From assembly GCA_020746835.1 (NCBI GenBank), contig JAGPNK010000003.1:1736001-1800000 (forward strand): 64,000 nucleotides of DNA, given 5' to 3'. The notes beneath the pieces are model-generated. The model worked only from the letters and a program-made list of their open reading frames with translations. It searched no databases and had not been told where the DNA came from. Position numbers and translations under genes: made by a program. Below are positions 1 to 11,310 of this stretch, piece by piece. Position 1 is the first letter of the stretch, and every line of letters starts with the position of its first letter. The DNA comes from Stachybotrys elegans. Its lineage: Eukaryota > Ascomycota > Sordariomycetes > Hypocreales > Stachybotryaceae.

Positions 1-384
1 TAGCTGTCTGGATCGTGTACAGCTTAGCAGTGCGTGGAGTTTCCGAGGCGTCCATCCGGCTTTACCCCAGATTCCCCAACAAATTGGTGGGGTAAGCCAA
101 ACATCAGCCTCGGCAGCATCTCTCTTGTTGCCGAACCCTGCCTATATTACTACTCTTCCTTACGCAATTCAGATGACGGTGAATGCTGATGCTTTTCAGT
201 CTATGCCTTTGTGGGGAGGTTCAATTCAGAATGTATTGATTGATATACACACCCTCCAATGCTGCCTCTACGCGAGCCCCAATTCCATCCGTAGTTGTAC
301 ATGTTGCCTGTCTTTTCCCACCAAAGCAAATTCCTCTCAGAACACACTCCTACTTGAATGTAATGCAGTCGTCCTTGACCTGGC
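1..384. other. Unassigned flank downstream of the RBM25-like gene
   Basis: This is the 3' flank of the leftmost gene, which is transcribed toward the window edge. Short open frames exist on both strands, but none shows fungal codon bias or a recognisable domain. I see no RNA gene or repeat here. Confidence 0.5.
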
Positions 385-2812
385 TTAAGCTGGTAGCCCT
401 CTCTTCTCGCATTCGGTAAAGAAGATGACCATGCGCCAGAGCTTCTTGACCAGGTCCTCGGCCTCGTCGTCCAAAGCCTAGAGAGCAAATGTTAGCAAAC
501 CGATATAACATGTAAAATGCTTCAGAGGAGTCACTTACGCCCTCAAGCTCTTCAACAAGTGACCCGGCTGTTCCGTGCTTTCGGAGATGATCCTCCACAG
601 CCTCAACCAGCATTTCCTCCTGGACGCCGAGATACTCGACAATCTTCTTCTCAACAAACGGCCGCAGCTTGCCTCGCACGACCGATTCGTCCATAAACTC
701 CCATTTGACCTCCCAGTTCCAGAGACCCTCTTTCTCGGATGGAATCTCCTGGGCCAACGCCCGCACGGCCTGGGAAATCTCCTCCTCGGACATGCCGGCT
801 GTGGCCGAGGCCGCGTCGTATTGGATAGGAATGAGCTGTCGCTTGGTAGAGGACTCTGCTTCCTCGTCGTCCAGGAGACCTTCCACCTCGGCCATGGTTC
901 GGCGCTGGGGACCAGTCCGAGCCTGTGCTCTCTGCGCTGCTGCACCCAGGGAGAGTTTGAAGGGCTGTGGTGCTGAAGCAGTATCTGTCGGCGCCTGCTG
1001 CATCTCCTGCTCCTGTCGGTCCAGGAAAGAGTCGGCCATTCCGCGCGCCTGCTCCATCTCCGCCTTCTCTCGCCGCATCTCATCGTGCTCTGCCCGTCGA
1101 TCTGCTTCGTCCCTGGCCTCCTCCTCATTTTTGTCCAGACCACGCGACCGAGCCCATCCGGCATGGTCTCTGTAGTACGGGTGCGCTTTCCGGGCAGCTT
1201 CGCGTTCGTCGTCCCAGGCCTTGTCTCTGTCAAGTTGATCCTGTTTCCTCCTCTCGAAGGATTCCGTGTCATGTGCCTCGCGATCTTGTTCACGCTCCAA
1301 TGCGGCTTGGCGGGAACGCTCACGATTGGCCCATTTACGCTCGGCCTCGAGATACAACTTCTCCTCGTCGGCCTTCTGCTTCGCCTGGGACCTGCGGTAG
1401 ACCTCCCCGTCGCTGGCGTCTGTGTCCTCATCCTCCCGGTTGATAGAGTATTCTGTGTTTGAAATGCCACCATTGACAAAGTTCATGCCTCGGCTCGAGC
1501 CGTTCTGGCCCTTGGGACCAGATGGAGCATTTGCAATGCTTCCTCGGGGCCCGAGAGGGATGTTGTTGGCGCTGGCGGGGGGTGAGTCCAATCGAGAAGG
1601 CCTGGATGCTCCATTACGCCGTCGCTCGAGTTCTTCGATCTCCTCCTCCCTTCTAAGACGCTCCAAATCTCTCTTGTTGCTCCGCTCGCGGAAGGCTGCA
1701 ATCTCGGCCGCGACAACCTCGCGCATTTCTGCAGGGATATCCGCCAGCTCGTCGTCTTGCGCAAGAGAGATGTTTACCACTTCAACATTGTCTCCGGATT
1801 CGGCGTTGGCCATGGCCACGTCTCCGTCGCCCTTCTGCTTCGTAGTAGAGGGATAGAACAGGTCCCTCAGCACCTCCTTCAGCGCTTTCCGCGCATACTC
1901 TAGGCGCTGCTGGCTGCCCGAATCGCTTGATCTGTTCTCTTCGATCGACTCGAGGTACTTGAGGGAGTTGGCATCGACGGTAACCTGCAGCTTCGTCTTG
2001 TCGATACCTTCAAATGAGTCTCCTTCCGGGGGTTCGTTTGTACCGGGCTGCAACTTGACAGGAACCTCAACGCCTTCCTCGTACAGGAGTTGCACAGCGT
2101 TGGAGAGCGAATCGGGATCGTCGAAGAGACCAAAACCGAAGCTGACTCCCTTGTGGTCGTCCATGACGCTGGCAGAGGCATCCCATCGTCGCAGACTGCC
2201 CATTGCACTTAGCAACCTCTCCACGCCCTCATTACCGCCCATACCCTCGGGAATCTGATGTATGAAAATGGTTCTCAGCTTCTCTTCGCTGGTAGGTGGT
2301 ACCAGCGCCTGCATGGCCTCCCTCGCTGCAGATCTGGCCTGGTCCGATCCACGCTCCATACCCAGACCGGGGCGCCCACCGGATGGTGTTGGCAGAGAGT
2401 CGCCCCTGCCCCCAGAGTTGGGAGTTCCGGTACCGAGTCGAATGACGGGTGCGTTGAAGTTGATGTTGGGCATATTCACGGGTGGCTGAAAGTTGGGTGG
2501 CAGGCCACTTGGACGATTAGCTTGGGGCGCGCTAGACTGCTGCACGCCCGGAGGCGCCATTCCCGGGGCAGAAGACATGCCTGGTGGAGGTCCTGGTGGG
2601 AGGTTAGTAGAGATTCATGATGCGAACGACTGCCTGTTTGCATACCTAGACCGGGAGGAGCACTCATGCCCGGCGGAGGGGCGCCGTAGCCGCCATACGC
2701 AGGCGGTGCGCCATACGGATTGCCTGGAAGACTGTAAGCGTTCTGGCAATAAGGAGATGGAGGGTGTAGGTGTTCAGGTCGTTCACGCACCACCATACTG
2801 GTTGTAGGCCAT
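385..2812 (-). CDS. RBM25/Snu71-type splicing factor (RRM + PWI domains)
   Basis: Predicted 748-aa nuclear pre-mRNA splicing factor of the RBM25 family (yeast Snu71), which acts with U1 snRNP in 5' splice-site choice. Exons on the minus strand are 2791-2812, 2646-2723, 539-2592 and 385-477; all junctions are GT-AG and preserve frame. The order is a Pro/Gly-rich N-terminus, an RRM near residues 130-210 (RTIFIHQIPEG core), an acidic linker, a long Arg/Glu/Asp-rich charged and coiled segment, and a C-terminal PWI domain containing WNWEVKWEFMD. The last exon completes the PWI helix bundle (LVKKLWRMVIFFTECEKRG). The first ATG is chosen because the 22-nt first exon continues the G/P/Y-rich reading frame (MAYNQYGG). 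It is divergent from the bS21m gene. The family assignment rests on the RRM, charged and PWI architecture; exact orthology to RBM25 is inference. Confidence 0.88.
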
Positions 2813-3277
2813 GCTTAGGACCCCGGTTTGGGTGTTTGCTTCCAAACAACCCCCGCTGGCCAACTCGACGGCGTCTCGATCGGTGCCAAATGATACCCCT
2901 TCGCTCGAATATGTCTCACAATCGCGCGATTCTTCCAAGCCGCTGTGGGAATTCGGGTGTGTCGTGTCGCGTTTGGTCTGGCGATGGGTGGCCGAGCAAT
3001 GGATACCGCCGTTGGTGGTGTGGCTGGAGAATAATTTCGAATGGCATCAAGCTCCAGCCGAGTACCTGCACGCTTAGTGCCTGGTAGGCAGTTTTGCGGC
3101 ACACCTGTGATTGGACCGCACCCTGGCCCCGCATCAATGTTGATCCGACACAGTATCTTGACAAGTTCCCCGGTACGTACCTCGGGCTCCTGTGAAGTGG
3201 TCGATAATTTTCCCAATCACCTTTGAGTCCCTTCTTCAGGTTGTATAGCGAGCAGCGCAGCCTCTGTAGCGGATCCA
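2813..3277. promoter_or_regulatory. Shared divergent promoter region, RBM25-like / bS21m
   Basis: A 465-bp interval separates the two divergent start codons and must hold both promoters and leaders. Open frames here lack coding character. I see no clear TATA box, as is common for housekeeping genes. Confidence 0.5.
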
Positions 3278-4037
3278 ATGTAAGAGCACCAACATGCCAA
3301 TTGATTTTCTCTCCACTGGGCGAAGCTAACGACTATTTAGGGCTGCGGCGTCGCGATACGGCAGCATTGTGCTGTCAAGAGCAGCTTCAACCCAGCGCAT
3401 CGCTCCAGTGACCATACGTGCTTTCTCGACCTCTTTTCCGCTACGCGATGAGGCCTCTCGCCCAATTCGGTCCAACCCCTTGATTGGAAACTACAAGCAG
3501 AAGCCAGCCGTCGACGCCGAATCCTCCCCCAAGCCGACGCTCAAGAACACGCCTCCCCCTCCACCTCCACCTCCGTCTTCAACGTCTCCCGCGGCCGATG
3601 CTCGCACCGGGGTCCCAAAGCCGGATGCCAAGGACCACCCCTACAACGCCGGGAAGCGCGCTCAGCCAGGCCCTTCTTCATCCACCATCGACATTGCCAG
3701 TATCATCGGCGGCAGGTTGGCTGGCGCAGAAGACGCCGCAAACAAAGCGAATACGCCGCCCCCTCTGCGAACAAAGCCTGTACTTGGCAGGACCGTGTTC
3801 GTTAAGAGCAGCCACTACTCCAGCACCACGGCGCCCACCGCCCCCGGCGCACTGATAGCTCTGAACCGCTTGGTGGGACTGGAGAAGCTCAGGGTCAAGT
3901 CAAGGGAGCAGAAGTTCCACGAGCGGAAGGGTTTGAAGAAGAAGCGGCTCAGGAGCGAGAGGTGGAGGGCGAGATTCAAGACGGGCTTCAAGGCGGCAGT
4001 GAAGCGTGTGATGGAGTTGAAGAAGCAAGGCTGGTAA
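3278..4037 (+). CDS. MRP21: Mitochondrial small-subunit ribosomal protein bS21m (Mrp21-like); start codon split by an intron
   Basis: Predicted 232-aa mitoribosomal small-subunit protein. The C-terminal basic block of about 60 residues (KFHERKGLKKKRLRSERWRA, then a KxxVKRVMELKKQGW end) is the bS21 domain. The N-terminus is rich in Arg, Ser and Ala and lacks acids (MAAASRYGSIVLSRAAS), as expected of a mitochondrial presequence; a Pro-rich linker follows. The exons I infer are 3278-3279 and 3341-4037. The 61-nt intron has donor GTAAGA, branch GCTAAC and acceptor TTTAG. It falls between AT and G of the start codon, so ATG exists only in the spliced mRNA. Without splicing the frame offers only GTG at 3369 as an early start, and the first in-frame ATG is deep inside the protein. 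The stop is TAA (4035-4037), preceded by ...KKQGW. Function is from family knowledge; the start is inference from splice signals. Confidence 0.85.
3280..3340 (+). other. Intron interrupting the bS21m initiation codon
   Basis: The donor is GTAAGAGC and a GCTAAC branch sequence lies about 10 nt before the TTTAG acceptor. Splicing joins CCAAT to GGCTGCG, creating CCAATGGCT. A 61-nt length matches the other introns in this window. Confidence 0.75.
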
Positions 4038-4125
4038 TGGGCTACCCTACCGAGGATGTACGACACACCCCATTGTATAACAATTGTATGTACCAATGAA
4101 TGCTGGGATATAAAATGCTAGATCA

Positions 4126-5765
4126 TTCAGCGAAGCTGGAATGCATTAAAGTATTTGGTGCCTTCCAGATTGAACTCTATTAATTGGCTCCTGATCGTGA
4201 ACTAATGTGGGATTTCCCGTTCGTGTGCCCCAATGGGATACAGACCAGTGACTTCAAGGAGGCCCCCTCTGATGATAAAGACAATATCAGATCGATGGAT
4301 AACGATTGGTTAGAAAATACACTCGATTAAGAAAGCTTGTAGCTGCGGTGGATGTCAAAGTTTTCCAGCCACCTGTCGCAATTGCCTAGAAGATGCCGCC
4401 GTAGCGTCAGGCGCAACATATGGGAAGCCTTCTGCCTGGTGACTCGATCAGAGCTGCTGCCTTTCTGCATTGGCACACAACGTACAGAGATGGCTTCCGC
4501 CGTAGGGTCCATACGTATGATGTGGCTTCGGCGAGTGATGCAGTCGGGCATAACATACGATGAGGCTTTGGCGAGTGACGCAGTCAGGTCTGCCGCGAGA
4601 CGGGCTTGATCGAGACGATGATGCGATATCAAGGTTTTCGATGAAAAATGGCTTCCGGTGACTGGATCTGCCGATGACTTCGGCGGGTGACTGTATTAAA
4701 GTTGGCGAGAAAAAGGGTTTCCTGCCAAGCTGCTGGGGCTTCGATGTCTATAAGATACGCTCTTCCTCCAGGACAGAACGATCTCATCATCAACCTCTAT
4801 CGCTACTCTCTCCCATCAAGCCAGAAAGCTGATCGTGGACTAAGTCTTGGTACTCCGTACAAAACCCCAATATTGATTGGCTTGAGGCCCTTGGAAACGT
4901 TTCTTCTGATGATATCGTGGACTTGCTAATAGTCCTGATCTTGGCCTTTACTAGTCAGATGGTGAATGTTTTTCAACCTATGAGACGCGAAGCCTGTGAT
5001 TGCCGCTGACGAAGGTCTTGAGCCCTAGCCGTGGAAGAAGGCTGCCGCTGCCCCTGACGAAGGTCTCGGGTCCTAGCTACGGAAGAAGGTCAGGATCAGG
5101 GCTGCCGGCGAAGGTCAGGGCCGCTGACGAAGGTCAGGATCGCTGCCACTTACGAAGGTCCTGAGCCCTAGCTGTGGAAGAAGGCTGCCGCTGCCACCGG
5201 CGAAGGTCAGGATCAGGCTATTGGCAAGTCCACGATATCATCAGAAGAAACCTTTCCAAGGGCCTTAAGCTAATCAATTGCTAGCGCTGAGCTCTCATCT
5301 AATTGAGGTTTTATACCAAGATTTAGTTTATAATTAGGAGGCAATTAATAAAGCTCAATCTAGAAGGCACCAAATACTTCAATGTGAACCTTCCAGCTTC
5401 ACTTAATTAGCACTAGCAGCAGCCTTTTTCTACAGCTAGGCCTTAAGACCTTTATTAGTAGTAGTGGTAGCCTTCTTCTACAGCCAGGGCTTAGGACCTT
5501 TGTAAGTGGCAGCGATCCTGACCTTTGCTAGCAGCCCTGATCCTAACCCTCTTCTATAGCTAGGCCTTGAGACCTTTATTAACAGCAGTAGCAGCCTTCT
5601 ATAGCTATGTATGGCTTCAGACCTTTGATAGCGGCAGCGATCCTGACCTTCGTTAGCAGCAGCGGCAGCTTTCTTCCATAGCTAGGGCTCAAGATCTTCA
5701 TCAGCGGCAGTCACAGGCTTTGCATCTCATAAGTTGGAAAAAATTCAACATCTGACTAGCAATGG
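4126..5765. repeat. Complex inverted-repeat (foldback) locus with decayed arms
   Basis: Several blocks recur as reverse complements. Block 4126-4205 matches 5314-5410; both contain the motif AAGTATTTGGTGCCTT on one strand or the other. Block 4829-4950 matches 5205-5340, sharing a GATGATATCGTGGACTTG core. Block 4951-5215 matches 5411-5765 and is built of irregular units with CTGACGAAGGTC and CCTAGCTGTGGAAGAAGG motifs. The 5411-5765 arm differs from its partner largely by C-to-T and G-to-A changes (for example CGAAGG to CAAAGG or TAAAGG), which resembles repeat-induced point mutation. Near-direct repeats of about 35 bp also lie at 4505-4590. No transposase frame survives. I cannot tell a foldback transposon from stacked non-autonomous elements. 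Confidence 0.75.
4204..4395 (+). repeat. Dispersed repeat, copy A
   Basis: One of four related copies in the window, marked by the core CCCCAATGGGATACAGACCA followed by AGTGACTTCAAGGAGGCCCC and GATAAAGACAATATCAGATC. Similarity to copy D extends to a downstream GGATGTCAAAGTTTTCCAG segment. It begins about 165 bp after the bS21m stop codon and is embedded in the inverted-repeat locus. Confidence 0.8.
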
Positions 5766-5852
5766 CTCATTATTGTGCCACTTGTGGCGTAGTAAACTAA
5801 TGCTCATGGAGGTGAATAATTGCCCGTTCCTGATGTGACCTTCTGTTCTCGC

Positions 5853-8167
5853 TCAGTCCCATTCTCTTGTCGGACTCTGGAGAGGGCTTGCTTTTATCTT
5901 GGGTCGCGAGCGGAAGACCGCTTCCATATCCTCCTCCCCGATGAGCTCCTCGGTCAGGAGAAGTGTCTGCTCCTGGGTATCCTCATCCACCTTTGGGAAA
6001 TAGCTACCCTCCCTCCGAGGTGGTAATTTGGACCTTCGCTGAGACCGCCTCCGCTCCAGCTGTGCTTTTTGCTTGGCTTTCTCAAATCCGGCCATGCTCC
6101 TGCGTGTTCGGCTGATCAGATCCTCTGGCTCACCCACCGTCAGCTTTACACCCCCCTCCTCCGGTATTGGCGCGGGCGGGTCTGGAGTGACGACTGGTGG
6201 AAGCTCAGGCTCCTCGTCTTGGAGGAAGATGGCTGAGCCTCGCGCCATTGACAGGCGGGTTCGTTCTGCCAGCGAAAGGGCAGGACGAGGACGCGGTCTT
6301 AAAGGCGATGGGGACGCCTGGTTCATAGACTCCAGAATATAGTCCGCTTGGTTTTGGGTTGGTGACGCAAGCTCGTTATCGTATGGGTCGCTGTCCCATT
6401 CCTCCTCTTTCTCTATCTTTGGCGGAGTAACTCGTCGCCGTTTCACCTCAGGAGCAACCCGAGGGACGGCTGCTTTCATTTCGACATCTTGCCGAGTAGG
6501 GGAGATGCGAGTCTGTATATCAGGCATCTCGATATCAAAATCCTCATCCGGCATGGTCGATCTCCTTCGCAATGAAGCTATGCTGGAAGAGGTCCTTAGG
6601 GAAGGCCCATCTGGATAGGAGAGCTTTGGCCTGGCTGGCAGGCGTCGCGAGACTTGAGGCTTGGTAGATTTCTGGCTGGGGCCGTCGTTCAACGAAGGGC
6701 CAGCCTCTTCATCCTCGAAGTCGCTCAAGTCCGATATAGCCCCATCGTTGACCATATCTGGACCGGCATATGCATCCACATCGGGTGTTTGATGGGCGGC
6801 ATTGCATCGAAGGAATGCCATGGGGTCCGACGCACGCTTGTTCATCTTGTCAAGCCCATTCTTGAGGTCCTGCACCAGATTGATGTACTCGCTGTTAAGC
6901 TGAACAGGCCCCGTGGGCTTTCGTGGGCTCACTCTCCCCATGTGTAAGCTCTCATGAGCACCGAACCCCAGGTCGATGCCCTTGGTGCTCCGCTTTGGAT
7001 TTTTCGGCTTCGATGGTGAGCTCATATCGGGTTGTCCACCCGACATGTTTCTGCGCATTGATCTCCATTTCTCCAATCTCTTATTTTGCATGGCTACACG
7101 CGCATCGAGCTGTTCCAGGAGCCCGCCAGAATCCTCCTCCAGGTCGGCCAATCGGCCTTGCTGCACCCTTCTCCATACTCTATCAAAGGGCATCGCCATC
7201 AAACGTTCCTTATCCACGGCAGCGGTTCCGTAGAGAAGTGTCTCCATCCAATGCTCGTCGCCAGTCCAATTGTTCCTGACCATGCGCCGCATCTCCGACT
7301 TGGCATCGCTGGATAGATTTGACATGCCGTGCTGCCTTGCGCGAATCTCTTCCCCTCTGCGGGCAAATGCCCGCTCCTTGACACTCAGCATGTCAGAAAA
7401 ATCGCGATAACGAGTGCGCGCTGCTCCTCGGCGCTCGAGCAGCTTTCGTAGTTTGACGCGGTGGGCGATGTTGAGGACCTCTAGCTCGGTCTTGTCCTCC
7501 CTATAACCTCTGTTCTCGAGGGCTAGACTCACCGCGAGGGCATGGTGTAGGCCACTGGCGGCAAGATCATCAGCCACCACCTTCTTCAGGACCGCAATGG
7601 AGAAGGAGGCTAGAACTTCCTCCAGCCTCTCTCCCTTGCACTCGTCGAGCATAGTCTTGCGGAGGACAGCATCCCTGCCGAGGACTCCATTTTTCTTGGC
7701 CTGTTCGAGAGCACGAAGGAGGGCTGCGCGGAGATTGATGGATTGGACCTGGTCGAGGGGAGGAAAGAATGGCTTCAGCCTCTGGATGCAGATGTTAGCA
7801 AAAGCCTGAACTCGTGGGGAAAGGAATATCGAACCGTCTTTGTCTCTTCAGGATCCCACAGCGAAAATAGCTGGAAGAGAGCCCATTCGACACACTGAAC
7901 CCGCTTCTTGTGTCCTTGGGTCGCGGCCGCCGGTCCTGTCGTCGCAAATGTCTGCGCGGAGATACCAGGCCAGTCGGGCAGCAGATCGAGGTCGAGGAGC
8001 TTCAAGCTGGTCAAAAAGACGGAGAGAGAGGACACGGTGCCGGGGTTTGATGGGCTGGGGTTGAAGACGCCAGAGGGTTGCTGGGCCTGGAGCGGCTTGG
8101 TCGTGTTGGCTACCTGAGGTCGGCCAAGCCTGGGACGGGACTGCTGGAGGCGAGATGAAGACGACAT
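5853..8167 (-). CDS. HAUS augmin-like complex subunit 6 (HAUS6/AugA-like)
   Basis: Predicted 753-aa protein. Exons are 7835-8167 and 5853-7781; the 53-nt intron has donor GTTCGA and a GCTAAC branch sequence before CCAG. The N-terminal 250 residues resemble the HAUS6 N-terminal domain: VECVEWALFQLF-type helix (here VQCVEWALFQLFSLWDPEET), then LKPFFPPLDQVQSINLRAAL and a long helical region with AHRVKLRKLLERR. The C-terminal half is low in complexity, rich in Ser, Pro, Arg and acidic residues, and has many SP/TP sites. Augmin recruits gamma-tubulin ring complex to existing microtubules to branch new ones; in fungi it is known from Aspergillus. Start 8167 (MSSSSRLQQ) is chosen because upstream in-frame sequence is not protein-like. 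The assignment is from the N-terminal pattern only; the tail gives no functional clue. Confidence 0.72.
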
Positions 8168-8978
8168 TGCGGCATCTTTACGCAAGATGGATTCGATAGC
8201 AATGGTTCTGTGTCCTCGTCTGCGTCGGGGGGCAGAGGACGTGGTGGGAGGAATTGGATGTAATGGTTTGCTGCATATCGAATTTATACAATCATGTATC
8301 AATCATTGGGCGGTGACACGGCGGGAGTAAACAAACCTCCGGGCCACCAATCTTGGAGGGGTTACGGTGGATCTTCAGGGGTCAGAACGCTAACGAGGCC
8401 CCGTCCCTCTACATACTTACCAATTTGATGCCCACGGTGATTTACTCACCAACACCAATTCATCCCATGCAAATCCATGGTGTTTGGGTTACCAATTCTT
8501 TCGCCAACACATCTTGCAGCTTGTTTGCGTTTATGCCTCGGAACAAGCAGCACGCGAGGGGTGCTTCGTGCTCACCATATCGCGACAAAGCCCCGGCATG
8601 GTGACACATGCGTGACACCCAAAGTGAGTGCGAGTGGGAGGTTTGGCCCGAACAACTGACGGCGCAGCCACGTCACAACCTCACCACTTCAGGCACCGCA
8701 TGCAGCCGCCAGGGTCGAGTACCTATCTTGCTTTCGTCTGGGCAGGCAATTGGTGTTACGGGCACATAATGTCCTCACGTATCGTGGAGGCGGTGAGCGA
8801 ATGCTGGTATGCCTAAGCCGATTGACGCTGCCCTGACCGTACCCGAAGGATGAACAGAACTGTTCCGAACCAACCGAGCACTCCATGGATGGAACCGGGC
8901 CAATGAGTCCACCGAAACACACAAGTTGGGTCAATATTTTTTTCTTTCTTTCTTTTCCGTTGGCATCTGTCTAGCATT
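8168..8978. other. Intergenic region, HAUS6-like 5' side / sulfatase 3' side
   Basis: An 811-bp gap holds the HAUS6-like promoter and the sulfatase 3' flank. No supported gene, RNA or repeat is visible. A short T-rich tract lies at 8936-8957. Confidence 0.5.
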
Positions 8979-10959
8979 CTATCCCGAAAAGCCTCCACCC
9001 CCCTGCTTTCTCAACGGCAAAAGGCCTCCCAGCTCCTCCCAGTAGTAGTTGCCGTAGCCAAAAGCATTCACATCCATGGGGCCTTCAGATTCCCTAATAT
9101 ATCCCATCTCGCACTTGGAGAAGCTGACTCGGGGCTGCTCATCATAAAACTCGTCAAACCGACGATCCAAGCTGTCCAGCAAACTCTTCACACCGCCATC
9201 GGGGTGCAGCTTGGCCCATGGGTGAATGCACGTCTCTCCTTTGCATGACTTGAGGACCATCATCAAGCTGTCGAGACGAGGTGCAATCTCCTGGATCGAG
9301 CGCCCACCTAGCTGGAAGCCGGCAGCGAGTTGCTCATGTTTCGGGTCAAACAGGTTGCGGACTTGGCCAGGGTCGTTCTGGTTTTTGGTCAGGAAATGTG
9401 CTTTATCCAATGGGCTGCATGACTTACCGTGTGATCATAGAGCTCCGTCTCATTGGTGCACCAGACGGCATAGTAGAGGTTGTATTGCTGCGAGATGACG
9501 CGGATTGCCTTCAGCGTTGCATTTGGGGCGCGGCCAGGCTTACTCTTTGCCTCATAGAATCCCCTGACAAACAAGTCATCGTTTTCTTGTGGGATGGGTA
9601 CCGGCTCTTCGTCTGAATAAGCTCCCAGGATGCCTTCAGCCATGACGGACCCCCAATGCTCGATAGTCACATGTTCGTTTGTGTGCGATTCTTCTTGCTC
9701 GGGCGTAAGAGGAATAGGCTGCCCATCCGACTCGATGGAGGTGCCAGCAATCTTCATGATGGTGGAGGCAAAGTCCGTATGTGAAGTGACGGCATCCGAG
9801 ACGTGCCCGGCGCGGATGCCCGGTCCTCTAATCACCAGAGGAACGTGCACATCGGTTTCGAAGCCACACTCCTTGCCCGGATGCATACGGTGCTGGCTAA
9901 TGTGGTAGCCATTGTCAGCCGTGTAGATAATGTACGTGTTTTCCAGCTGTCCGTTTTCCTCGAGCATGGCAACGGCCTTCTCCACCATCTCGTCCACCGC
10001 CTGCAGCGCACGGAGGCGAGCGCGTTGGTACTCGTCATTGTATGCAATGACAGTGTCATTCAGGCGGGGCAGGTTTTTGACCCAGCCTACGCCACCCTGC
10101 TCCTCTGGGTTGAAGGCTTCGTCGCGCGGAATAATATAGCTCTGGAAGAGATGGGCGTGACGGTCAGCGTACTGTGGCGCCGTGGTCTGAAGCACCGGGA
10201 GAAGTCTGAAGTCACCGTGGGGGGCAATTGGGGCGTGGACGACAAACCACGGGTCGGGATGGGACATGGCCTCGTTCAGGAATTCGTATGCTTTCTTGGC
10301 CGTAACATCAGGTGAGTATTGGCCCGCGTAGCTGACCGGGGCCTCCCCATTCCTCGACATGGACGCGTTGTAGTACTGGTAAGTGTGTGGATCGAGGAGG
10401 AAGTCGGAACCATTGAATCCTTTCACAGGGGGGTTGTTGTGGTTTTCCACCGTGTGCTGATTCCAGAGCTTCCCAGTATAATAGGTGTTGTATCCCGCAG
10501 CCTGGAGCCAGACGGGAAGAAAGTCTTCATGGATGCCTTGCTGGACAATCCTGGGATATCCGCCGTAAGGAGCCTTGACGTCCGTAATCTGATGGTCAGG
10601 TCAGTTGCAGATCGGCAGATGTGTATGGTTGATAGAGCAAGGCCTACGTTGGTATTATGTGCTGCACGGCCAGTCCACAGGTTCACCCGCGACGGGCAGC
10701 AAAGAGCAACGGTGCAGTAATGGTGTGGAAAGGTAGTTCCCTCGTTGACCAGCAGCTTCTGGACAAAGGGCATATAATCGAGAGACTTCATATACCTGCG
10801 CGGGTCAGACAGTGAGCATCTTGGAGCAAGAGCATCTTACCAGTCCTGGTCGTCTGTGAGAATGAAGAGGATATTGGGTCTCGTCTCCTCTGCCAGGACC
10901 GCGTCCAACCATATTGCCAACCCCGTGGCAAGCGCATTCGAAATTAGCGAGGCCCTCAT
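8979..10959 (-). CDS. Secreted arylsulfatase (sulfatase family S1)
   Basis: Predicted sulfate-ester hydrolase of about 608 residues. Exons are 10841-10959, 10648-10795, 9428-10588 and 8979-9377; every junction is GT-AG and restores conserved sequence (DDQDW|YMKS; HNTN|ITDVKAP; YDHT|NDPG). A hydrophobic signal peptide occupies residues 1-23 (ATGLAIWLDAVLA). The metal-binding start is NILFILTDDQD. The catalytic signature CCPSRVNLWTGR carries the Cys of a CxPSR motif that is converted to formylglycine in active enzymes. The central YTADNGYHISQHRM supplies further metal and substrate ligands. Several N-x-S/T sites fit secretion. It likely releases sulfate from aromatic or carbohydrate sulfates for sulfur scavenging; the substrate is unknown. 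No formylglycine-generating enzyme is in the window. The start gives a complete signal peptide. Confidence 0.92.
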
Positions 10960-11063
10960 GACGAAAAGATGCCCAGCCCGCCTCTGAGGGAAAATGTTGT
11001 TGGTGGCCCTGGCTGTGTCAGAGACGATGGAAATGCAGCAAGGCCGGTGCTACTACGGATAAC

Positions 11064-11310
11064 CTTGGCTCAATTGAGAGGCAATTTGGCACAGCAACCC
11101 GTCGACATGCGCATTACTGTCCTAATACACACAGAGGTTGAATGGACAAGAATTATGGGCAGAATGATGGACAGTGTTTCAACGCCATGCGAGTCTGAAG
11201 AAATTAATTACAAGTTAGTAGGCTCCATGCGTTTGGCCTTCATTTGTAAGCCGCACCGATCCCGGCGCAAACAAACCTACCTCTTATTAGAAACAAAGAG
11301 TACCCTAAAA
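11064..11310 (+). pseudogene. Left copy of a duplicated, truncated gene tail
   Basis: This stretch is about 80% alike to 13008-13250 in the same orientation. Read on the plus strand it encodes AQLRGNLAQQPVDM, parallel to AQLRDELAQQPVEM in the right copy. After that the copies diverge by small indels, and the left one loses the shared frame. Both also share non-coding sequence downstream (CATTTGTAAGCCGC, CAAACAAACCT, TAGAAACAAA). It lies about 100 bp beyond the sulfatase start codon. I do not recognise the protein family. Confidence 0.6.

Noticed and set aside
2815..3216. 133-residue minus-strand frame in the divergent promoter
   Set aside because: No domain or bias; it overlaps sequence needed as promoter and leader of two genes.
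4204..4395. Dispersed repeat as a tRNA-derived SINE
   Set aside because: The minus-strand core has only a partial B-box-like match and no credible A box or cloverleaf, so I do not assert it as a feature.
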